A stretch of 64,000 nucleotides of DNA from Amoebophrya sp. A120. Lineage: Eukaryota > Sar > Dinophyceae > Syndiniales > Amoebophryaceae. The stretch spans positions 2,895,151 to 2,959,150 of the forward strand of contig CAJINV010000007.1 in NCBI GenBank assembly GCA_905178155.1, in the 5' to 3' direction. Made by a program: the position numbers and the translations under genes. Shown here in pieces: positions 56,306 to 64,000 of the stretch. The notes under the pieces were generated by a model. That model was given only the letters and a program-made list of their open reading frames with translations, made no database searches and was not told where the DNA came from. Numbering within the stretch: position 1 is the first letter of the stretch; the number at the start of each line of letters is the position of its first letter.

Positions 56306-58257
56306 CTAATTCCGCCGCGTTCTCCTCTTTCGGGTATTCGACATTTTTTTCTCCCGGCTTCTCCGTCGCCGCTCTTCGTCTTCGTGCATGGCCGTCTCCA
56401 GCAGACGCTGTCGCATCAAACTCGCCGTTTCCCGTTCCTTCACGCCGGAAAATTGCCTGTCCAGGCCGCAATGCGGGCCGAGTTGGGGCATGAATATGCC
56501 GCAAAACAGGTCCTTGAAGGTGTATACCACCTCCTGTCCGTTGATGGTCGTTGCGCCATCCTCTAAAATCTGCTCCACAAAATCGTAGTCCAGCCAGGAG
56601 TATCGGCGGAAATCGTGTCAGAAACCAAACTGAAGGTGTGAAAGGATCTGATACGATGTGTGATGCTGAAAACGAAAACACGTTCATGCCATACCAGTCT
56701 GCTTTACATTCGCTAGTGCAAAAGTTGGCATCGGACCAAGAGAGCTGCGCCGGTACGATGTGACAGAAAAGGGCTTCACCGTCTTCGGGCGTGCTATGCG
56801 TTGCGGCCCACGTCTACCTCTGCCCAGTACAATCACATACAACTCGTGGATTCTTTCTGACACAATTCCATCACATACGGCCTCGCCCTGATTTTTCCGC
56901 GCATCCTGGATCATTTCCAAAACCGTGGACCGCGCTAGCACGTGCGTCTGGCGGTACCGGTTTCGCAAGTCCAGGACAAACTCCTGGTAGACAAAGCAAA
57001 CCGCCCAGGCAAGATCCAACTCTGAAAACCGGAAACTGGAGGGAACATGAATGGTGTTTCTGTCTATGATGATCGAGAAGAAATACCGCACTGCAGGAGA
57101 TCACTTGAACAATGAAATCTGCATCTGCACCAAAACTATCATCCAAAGAACAAACTATTTTTCCCAGCATACCTTCGGACAGGCGCCCGTAAACACGCAT
57201 CACCGGAGCACTGCTTCCAGGCTTCCAGCGCCGCGCCCTTTGAGGGCAGAGTTTCCGGCGCGGTCGAAAACTTTCCTTCACCGATGCGCGAAAGAGGATC
57301 TCCACATGTTGCACCACCTCCAGCCTCGTGATCTGCTCCTTCCGTGCCGTCCGCAACTTCGTCAAGCAGCAACTCCAGCACATCGCGCCACATTGCATCC
57401 GCGGGGTAATCCGCACAAACCGCTTGCAACAACGCGTGAAAATCCGCCATCGTGCACTGAAAATCAACCAGCTCGGGTTCTTGTTGCTCTCCCGCTGCGG
57501 AAGTGGTATTCCCAACAGCTTGCGGACCTTCATTGCCTTTCGCCGTACCAACGACAGCCGCAACACCGGCCTTTGCTGCAGGGTCCTGATTTATTGTGTT
57601 GGCTTCTGGCAAATCGTCGGAACCCTCGTCCGGAGCAGCGGCAGCGGGGTCAGCAGACGATGGTGCAACATCCGCCGCTGTAGATTCGTCGTCCTCATTG
57701 TTGTCTATGTCTTCTGCGTGCTCTTCACGCCCGGTCATTTCCCCAAGGTTTTGGTCTTCTAATTCCCGTGGCTGTTCTACTTCTTCCGCTTCCATCACCG
57801 CGGAAGATGGTGGACTTTTGTTCACGACAGCACCCTTGTCCCGCCGCAGCCGCGCGAACACCGTACTCCTAACGTGACTCACAAAGGCGCGGCGGTTCCA
57901 CGGCGTGGCCTCCAGGTAGGCGATAGTGTGGTGTTCGTGGCTGATGGTTTTCCCGTCCAGCACGTTTCCAAAGTAGTCGGCGAGCGTCTGCAGCTGCTGC
58001 TCCAGCTGCAATGCCGAGCTGTGGGCTAGCGGGTTTCCGGCGCCGGCGAAAGCCTCGAAGTGGTCAGTTGAAGCATTTGCGGCTGCGGAGGTGGATGATG
58101 CTGTAGCAGCTCCCCCAGCAGCTCCGGCGGCGTTGTTTACATTTGTGGCTACGCGCGACAGAGCGTCTTCTAGGTAGAAACCCACGTTGAAACGGTCAAG
58201 GTAAATGCCACCCGGAACGTCATGGCGAGAAGCGAAGGACGTGCTGCCACTGGTCAT
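56306..58257 (-). CDS. CSTPP1 (C11orf49)-like protein, probable tubulin-modification cofactor
   Basis: Exon 1 is 57204-58257 (start MTSGSTSFASRHDVPGG). A GT-AG intron (GTGATG...CTGCAG) leads to exon 2 from 57090 down to about 56870. The last exon ends at 56306 and includes FVEQILEDGATTINGQEVVY and FMPQLGPHCGLDRQ. The series YLDRFNVGFYLEDALSRV, LADYFGNVLDGKTISHEHHT, AYLEATPWNRRAFVSHVRS and MADFHALLQAVCADYPADAM matches the pattern of human C11orf49/CSTPP1 (ARFFTEYFNSV...ATPHNR...LLQLLCPDFP), a regulator of the tubulin polyglutamylase complex; that identification is from remembered family pattern. An Ala/acid-rich insert of about 120 residues lies inside the domain. The exon 2/3 junction is unresolved: no AG acceptor sits at the exact frame boundary, and GTATGT near 56875 is the likeliest donor. 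Confidence 0.6.
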
Positions 58258-58782
58258 GATGGTTCAATAAATTTTTGTAGGTTGCTCACATTCACTTGCG
58301 CGTGCTTTGATGTTGCTCCGCGTGCACGAAAAACAATGGCTCGGGAGCCGCCCGGTAATTGCAAACACTGTCAACATAACAAACCAGGATTTATTTTCTT
58401 AGATCAAATCAGAGCAGCGCAAGCAGAAGCATCGGTTCTAATCAGACAGGTTCTTCTTTTGACAAGAGAAGCACAAAAAAAGTCTTCAATGATGTGAAGG
58501 TGTAAGCAAAATGCATTTCTCGGAACAAGTAGAAAATAGAACATACTGATGCTGTCAAATACGGCATCCGCGTCCTTGTCGTCCGCGGACAATTTGATCC
58601 GTAGCGAAGGGAGCCCCGAGGGGCTGCAACAAGAATCAGCCTAAGTAGCTTCATCAAAATCTTAAAACAGAAACATCCAAAACTTGTGTGCAACCTTGAT
58701 GGTCGACGAGAAAGCCGAAGAGGTCGTGACGTCAACACAGTTGTAGAAGTTGTTGACATACACATTCTCGAAACTTTATGAG
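58258..58782. other. Intergenic
   Basis: About 520 bp. Nothing recognised. Confidence 0.6.
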
Positions 58783-61700
58783 TCATCGATTCGTATCGAG
58801 GTTCTGATCCAGAAATACATCTTGGATCTCGGGTAGGAAGCTGCCCCACACCAGCTCCCGCCAGTTGTCGGCAAAGCAGTCGCTCAAAGGTGCGAGAACG
58901 TAGTCGTTGTCGTGACCCTTCCCCGCACAACGATCGGCCTCGCCCCTTGGTCTCCCGCAATCGTAGTCGTACGAGCCAGTAGCATGGAAGCGGTGGACGG
59001 ACTGAAACAGCAGTGCAGCCTCCGCTTTGAGGTACTCGTGGATGTTGAAGGGAGGGGGGGATGATTGATGTTTGTCTGGACAAGCAGAGCTACTTCTGCC
59101 AGTGTCTGTTTCTGTTTGCTGTTGTTCGTCTTGCAAGTCGTCCTGAAACAGGAACTCTTGATCTTGGCGCAGCGACGAGGACAAATTTCTGGACGGTATG
59201 CCCAGCAGACTCGACAAGCGGTCCACGTTTTCCTGGCGGGTGGCGAGGAAAAGGTCGTGGTCCTCGTTGCATTCGTTGGCGGATCGCGAAAACACTGGAG
59301 TCGTTTGGTAGTACATATCCGTGCCACTTCCGAAACTGCCCCGGTGGAGATAGTAAACACGGTCCGCAGCTCGGTCTTCGCCAAGATCACCGTGCGTCAC
59401 CTGCTTTTCATCACCCCGTGCGGGTTGTACCCGCTCGTGCCAAGAATCTTGATGCTCACCGGTGCTCCCGCTTCTACTTGTAGGTGTGAACATTTTTTCA
59501 AGGTCCTCTCTCGTCACTTTGAGTTCCGTCGGTTGACCCCGCTTCGGAGACACCGCATAGAGCTTCACCGTCGCCATTTTTTTATTTTCCGGGGAAACTT
59601 CGTTCTGCCACACAATAGGCGCAGACAAAGATGCGAGCTGATTGCCGGTGAACTGCCTCGCGTCACCGGCTTTGATGCTGGTGTTTTCTGCTCTTCGTTT
59701 CGGCGAGCATGTTAAGCTGCTCCGGTGAATCAGCTCGGAGACGGAATAGAGTACGGGTTTGGAAATTTCCGCACTACAACTTGTATCTCTAGCAGCTGTT
59801 TTTGCGGTCGCGCCAAAATCCGCATCTTTCGTTTCGCTATGCCATCCTGGGGCCGAGGAGAAAGCTGCGGTTGATAAAAAAACACTGCCTGAGGTGGACG
59901 GCGCACGAGTCGTGCGGCTTCTTGCCGGACTTCCTGCAATATTCAGACTCAAGGCCTTCTCGTTCTCTCCCCCAGCACTGTTGGCTGAATCGTCGTCATG
60001 ATAATCATCACCTTCCACTTTTGCACCTTCCGTAGAAGTCCGTCTTCGCCTGCTGCTCTGGAAGTAGTTCCGCACAGGACTTCTATTACTAGCCGCGTTG
60101 GACGACGGCAAGGTGTCCAGCACCACAGAATTCGTCGGACTGTCCTCCCCTTCAATGCCGATTGATTTGTATGGCGAAGATGACAGCGCCCCTTGATGTT
60201 GCTTCCGGTTGGGCGATAGAATCCCCAGCCGTTCTTTTTGCTGCTCCCCTTCTCGCATCATCTCAGAAGCAAAGGGAGCCGCCTCTTTCCTACGACTTCC
60301 AGGCGACTTTCCCTCAAAGATCTTTCCGGTTTTTCCGTAATTCTGCCTTGCAAGAAACGAAGGATCGCGCACCGCCCGTGCTAGATCTCTCGCACGGATC
60401 CGGCTACCGCGCTCTCGCCGGAGACAGGACACCAGGTTGACGGCTGAGGTCAAGAAGCCACTGCTGCCTCCAGATGTCGACTCAGCTTCAACATCTGCCT
60501 CTCCGTAGTCGTCAGCACAGAAATTCTTTCTGTCCACACAGAGCAGATACACCGCCCGGAGCCAGGGTAAGTATACGTCAAAGGAGAGGCCGACGAATTT
60601 CGGCCGGTCGCGCGGTGCGTACGCATCCTGGTGGACGAAGTCCGCCCACGGCTCAAAAAGCCGCCGAAACTCGAGGTGCGGATGACGCTGCAACCGGTCG
60701 CGCCAGGTGAACTCAGGCGTGCCGAGCGTCGGGAGGGGTGTGCCGGTCAAGGAGAGGTAGCGGGCGCCCGACTGGGTCGGTGCTGTGGGTGTTTGATATT
60801 CTTCATCTTCTTGTTCTGTTTTTGAAGGCAGCAAAATATCAAGCAGAGTGCTGCAACCACCAAGGTGACTGTGACTTCTCCCACTCGTGCCGTACAAGAC
60901 GTCATAAACGCCGAGGGTCACCAGTTGTGCAACCTGGGGCGTCGATGAACTAAATCCACTGTTAATATCGTCCCGCGCTCCTACTGAGCTGCCTCCGAAA
61001 CTCGCGACGACGTCCACCAGCCCGGTGCGGTACAGCCAGGCCAGCTGCGCGTCCACGCGGTTCTCCGGGGACAAGTGCCAGGGGACGCGCTTCTCGTCCA
61101 AAATTTCGAAAATTTGCTCGGCCAGATCGCGGAGGTCCAAAACGGGGAGGAAGTTGGCCAAGTCGCGCGTCGATTGTCTCTTCTCCGCCTCGTCGCCCTG
61201 GGCGTCGAAGAGGCGAAAGTACAGGTCGTCGAGGCACTCTTGCAAGCGGTTCCGTGCGGACTCCACGCGTGTCCGCCGCCGCTCGGTTTCCTCCTCCTCC
61301 CACTGCGCCACGATCGTGTTCAGCACCAGGGCGAGTTCCAGATCATTTCCCGACTCGGTATCCACGCTGGCAAGGAGGTTCTCACGAAGCCTTCGACGGC
61401 GGTCCGGAGACAGGGAAGGCGTTTTTGTTGAACGATAGTGGTCCGGTGCGCGGCTCTGTACGAGTTCAGTGGTGTCACCTTCAAAATTCGGTGTACCATT
61501 TTTCCATCTCTTCTCGGGAGAAGCAAAAGAGCTCCCCTTCCTCGGCAGCTTTCCCTCCAAGCGTCTGCTCCGGCTCCAGACGGGCGTGGGAAAGACGAAA
61601 ACGAGGTCGATTTCCCCTTCCAACAGCCGAGCAACTGCTGTTGAGAACTCCGCCGCGAGGTGCCGAAGCAAATCTGGTAGCGCGGTTGAATTTTGATGCA

Positions 61701-61962
61701 GCGCCTTCGCGAGCTGGAGCAGTAAAGAGGGGCTTTTAGGTAGCACTGACGAAGCGGGATCTCGTCCCCCCGCTTCTCCTGCAAGGATCGCCCGCAGAAA
61801 TCCTTCGCCATCAATGCCAACACGGAGGTGGGACAACTGCGACGGTTTCACAACCGGGACGGACAAGGGGTCAAGCAGCTGTGCTGTGAACCTCGCCGCG
61901 CTAGCCGCTTCCGCAGTACTGAGAGTGGGGGCAGTGTGTAGCAACGAGGCGACGTGAGCCAT
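58783..61962 (-). CDS. XPG/Mkt1-like PIN-domain protein, 1059 aa, single exon
   Basis: An uninterrupted frame starting MAHVASLLHTAPTLS. Residues about 35-330 follow the XPG-N/XPG-I layout of Mkt1-type proteins: HLRVGIDGEGFLRAIL (first acidic site), FSTAVARLLEGEIDLVFVFP, ENRVDAQLAWLYRTGLVDVV and VTLGVYDVLYG. Typical nuclease acidic clusters are only partly present, as in Mkt1, which is a catalytically inactive post-transcriptional regulator acting with PBP1-type partners. A block near GLSFDVYLPWLRAVYLLCVD may be part of the Mkt1 C-terminal region. Residues about 500-1000 are Ser/Arg/Glu-rich and probably disordered. The end LSDCFADNWRELVWGSFLPE looks folded. There are no introns. Alternatives are a divergent FEN1/EXO1 relative. 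Confidence 0.6.
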   Translation of the reverse strand: MAHVASLLHTAPTLSTAEAASAARFTAQLLDPLSVPVVKPSQLSHLRVGIDGEGFLRAILAGEAGGRDPASSVLPKSPSLLLQLAKALHQNSTALPDLLRHLAAEFSTAVARLLEGEIDLVFVFPTPVWSRSRRLEGKLPRKGSSFASPEKRWKNGTPNFEGDTTELVQSRAPDHYRSTKTPSLSPDRRRRLRENLLASVDTESGNDLELALVLNTIVAQWEEEETERRRTRVESARNRLQECLDDLYFRLFDAQGDEAEKRQSTRDLANFLPVLDLRDLAEQIFEILDEKRVPWHLSPENRVDAQLAWLYRTGLVDVVASFGGSSVGARDDINSGFSSSTPQVAQLVTLGVYDVLYGTSGRSHSHLGGCSTLLDILLPSKTEQEDEEYQTPTAPTQSGARYLSLTGTPLPTLGTPEFTWRDRLQRHPHLEFRRLFEPWADFVHQDAYAPRDRPKFVGLSFDVYLPWLRAVYLLCVDRKNFCADDYGEADVEAESTSGGSSGFLTSAVNLVSCLRRERGSRIRARDLARAVRDPSFLARQNYGKTGKIFEGKSPGSRRKEAAPFASEMMREGEQQKERLGILSPNRKQHQGALSSSPYKSIGIEGEDSPTNSVVLDTLPSSNAASNRSPVRNYFQSSRRRRTSTEGAKVEGDDYHDDDSANSAGGENEKALSLNIAGSPARSRTTRAPSTSGSVFLSTAAFSSAPGWHSETKDADFGATAKTAARDTSCSAEISKPVLYSVSELIHRSSLTCSPKRRAENTSIKAGDARQFTGNQLASLSAPIVWQNEVSPENKKMATVKLYAVSPKRGQPTELKVTREDLEKMFTPTSRSGSTGEHQDSWHERVQPARGDEKQVTHGDLGEDRAADRVYYLHRGSFGSGTDMYYQTTPVFSRSANECNEDHDLFLATRQENVDRLSSLLGIPSRNLSSSLRQDQEFLFQDDLQDEQQQTETDTGRSSSACPDKHQSSPPPFNIHEYLKAEAALLFQSVHRFHATGSYDYDCGRPRGEADRCAGKGHDNDYVLAPLSDCFADNWRELVWGSFLPEIQDVFLDQNLDTNR

Positions 61963-62499
61963 CTTGATCAATGCGATGCCGCCTTAGGCGGGAAGTAGAT
62001 GTAGAAACTCCAGTATTACAAATCTTGATTTCTTCTGTGCATCGACACGACAAAAAAAACGCGGGGTCTCTCGTTGGTGGGTTTCGAAAACACCAGTATG
62101 TCCCAAAAGTAGGCTTTGGCTTGTTGCACGTAGAATCGAATTTCAATTTGTTCCAGTGCATCAGGAAAATCCGAACACGGCACAGCAAAACAAGTAGATG
62201 CTGGATCCCATCGCAGTAGAAGGACAGGAGCAGTTTATTTACGTAAGCGTTTCGGGCACTTTCGCCGCAACACCAATTGCGCAGCACGGTAAAGCCAGTG
62301 CGTGCTCGGCAACTTGTTTTATTTTCGAAAGGTTCAACATGAGTCGGACTTCAAATTCAACAAAACTGAAACTTGCGGCACATCTACAAATTGATTCGAC
62401 AACAGGCTCATGAAACGGGATGAACAGCAACGGAATCGGCATGCTGCGCATCAAAGGAAAGATGAACATGGTGGCGCCCGCGCCCCCAGTGTCGTCGTT
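61963..62499. other. Intergenic
   Basis: About 540 bp between the ERI1-like stop and the XPG/Mkt1-like start. Nothing recognised. Confidence 0.6.
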
Positions 62500-64000
62500 T
62501 CATTTTTCCCGGTCGTCTGTCGTGGATGTGCAGAAGAAACAGTCCTTGCCAAATTGTTTCTATCCCATGAAAAAGTGTATCAGTGTAACTTTTTTGGATG
62601 AGCAACATCACACAGTTCTTTCGAATGGCAGAGAAAAATTGCGCGCAAGAAGCACGTGAAATCTAGCCTGTGAAGATGCACATCCAGCATGACAAGTTCA
62701 GCTGTGGTACATTGCCCGCAACGCAAAGTTACACAAACACGGTTTTTTTCTTGCATAGTTCAATCATTTTTTGGCAGCATTTTGCCAAATTGCGGCAATC
62801 GTCGATCCCCGAGTGGTGCTCCCTGTCGTCTGCAAAAATGTCGCACTCGCACTTAGTGTCTGGCATGACAGATCCTCCTTTTAAACTGCAGCGCGACACA
62901 AGTCTTTTTTTCCATCTTCTTCGGAAAACTTGTCAATCATGCGATTTAGACCAAGCAAGTGCGATGCTTTTGCAATGCATACTTCCCCACGAGCGGCAAT
63001 TTCAGTTGGTCTAGCAGCTCTGTCATGCCCTTGGCCTTGCGCCCCGACGCGAGCTGGTATATGCTGCAGAAAAGTCACTCACCGCAGTCGTACAAGAAAA
63101 AATGTGCTGCGGTTTGCAATTTCAAAAGCTAAGCTCATTGTCATTGCGGCCGTTCAGTATGACAGGCTTTTTTGTTGCGAGTCTCGAACCGAAGGCTAGC
63201 ACTTTGGACGCATCAGATTCAAAAACTGCATTCTGCAAGACAGCAGGCTGTCTCTTGTCTAATGACGCAAATAGTAGAGCCACACAAATTTATATGAACT
63301 TGTCTTCTGGTATCAGAGCCAGTGCACTACTTTTCTGCAGGGCCGTACGATAGGCTTCTTTCACGTTGCACCAGTGTGTGATCACCTTCCGCGCTCTGTT
63401 TTTCGACGGAAACTGGCCTGCCGCCGCGAGGGCCAACTGTGACGGGAGGCAGGATCGGAAATCCCAGTCGCCGCAGGTGAGGAGCAAGCAGTTCGGAAAC
63501 CGGGGCATGAATTCCGCGAGCCAGCGGTTGGCCACTCGCAAAAAGGGGTCCGCGGCGTCGACCTGCGTTTGCGAGATTCCGGTCAGATGCGTGCAAAAGG
63601 GGGTTATCACCGGAAACCGGGTGGGCCTGACGTATTCGTGAAACTCCGCGACGGGCTCCAAAATGTCTCGCGTTTTTCCCTCCGGAGATAAAACTTCAGC
63701 TGAATCTGCTCCACATTCCGATGTCGTTGATGTGCGCTCAAACACGATATAATCATCCTCGCAATCTTCGTTCTCATGCTGCGCTTTCGTCGCAGCGACC
63801 TGCTTCCTTCGCAGTACCACCGTTGGAAACTCAATCACCTCGTTTACGAAGCCCGGAATCTGCCACTTCGGATCTGCCCAGGCCGGGTCTCGGTTGCCGT
63901 TCGGGATGCAGTTGCACTCGAAATCGACCACGGCTATGTATTCATAAGTTGGCACGGCCAAGTCGGGTTTCTCGTTTGGCTCTGCGCCTGTACAACTAGT
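62500..64000 (-). CDS. ERI1-like 3'-5' exoribonuclease (DEDDh), 5' end outside window
   Basis: Exons 63300-64000 (open at the window edge), 62983-63063, 62758-62822 and 62500-62560. The exonuclease motifs are VVDFECNC (Asp, Glu), VIEFPTVV, YVRPTRFPVITPFCTHLTGI, LLTCGDWDFRSCL (third Asp) and HHSGIDDCRNLAK (catalytic His, fourth Asp). All DEDDh residues are visible. This group trims histone mRNA ends, 5.8S rRNA and small RNAs. Intron 1 has the unusual donor GTTCAT, intron 2 is a TIR introner with usable GT-AG ends, and intron 3 is a family E introner. The CDS ends DCFFCTSTTDDREK then TGA at 62500-62502; phases agree throughout. Confidence 0.87.
62561..62757. mobile_element. Introner, family E, 197 bp, inverted orientation
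   Basis: Ends TATCCCATGAAAAAGTGT...GGTTTTTTTCTTGCATA, flanked by GTTTC (62556-62560) and GTTCA (62758-62762), imperfect. The interior is the reverse complement of the copy at 24806-25014. Located in the ERI1-like gene. Confidence 0.85.
62824..62981. mobile_element. Family A-like introner with GT-AG ends, 158 bp
   Basis: Minus-strand ends are TATGCATTGCAAAAGC...GACATTTTTGCAGACGACA, with matching TGCAAAA.C.TCGCACT arms and imperfect flanks (GGAAG/GGGAG in the gene sense). A GT-AG intron 62823-62982 can be drawn one base outside each end. Both ways of removal keep the frame. Confidence 0.7.

Noticed and set aside
1-64000. rRNA, tRNA, CRISPR, bacterial operons or ribosome binding sites
   Set aside because: No cloverleaf, rRNA core sequence, regular spaced repeat array or Shine-Dalgarno pattern was noticed; intron-rich genes exclude a bacterial source.

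Overview
This is nuclear DNA of a protist, most likely a parasitic dinoflagellate of the Amoebophrya (Syndiniales) type. I infer this from three features. All 16 genes I can support lie on the minus strand, about one per 4 kb. The genes mix ordinary GT-AG introns, often with GTATNN donors, with non-GT-AG introns. The non-GT-AG introns are short terminal-inverted-repeat (TIR) elements with target-site duplications (TSDs), that is, introner elements, which have been reported from Amoebophrya. The species is an inference.

Layout from left to right, all genes on the minus strand: 1-1081, part of a single-pass membrane protein; 1483-4950, an acidic repeat protein broken by seven introners; 6044-8014, an RS/RD-rich nuclear-type protein; 9175-25068, a PPTC7-like PP2C phosphatase ending in a CaaX box, whose 11.5-kb intron holds an entire second gene (12673-21632, 2661 residues, low complexity); 26622-31781, a RAD16-like SNF2/RING ATPase; 32875-34997, a two-RRM-like protein; 35388-36989, a coiled-coil protein; 38707-40043, an Alba protein; 40609-42290, an endonuclease/exonuclease/phosphatase (EEP) protein; 43426-47182, a secreted aspartic protease; 48069-50198, protein farnesyl/geranylgeranyl transferase alpha subunit; 51036-55389, a 1430-residue unknown; 56306-58257, a CSTPP1 (C11orf49)-like protein; 58783-61962, an XPG/Mkt1-like protein; 62500-64000, an ERI1-like 3'-5' exonuclease cut by the window edge.

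I mapped 25 introner insertions. Most begin and end 5'-TA...TA-3' and are flanked by 5-bp direct repeats. Removing the element plus one repeat copy restores an open reading frame. Where I could total the exons, the coding length is divisible by three (PP2C 1803 nt, nested gene 7986 nt, RRM gene 1677 nt, EEP gene 1512 nt, transferase alpha 1704 nt). At least four families sit in both orientations inside minus-strand genes, so their removal does not depend on orientation. No rRNA, tRNA, CRISPR array or bacterial-type signal was seen. Promoters and poly(A) sites cannot be called from sequence alone here.
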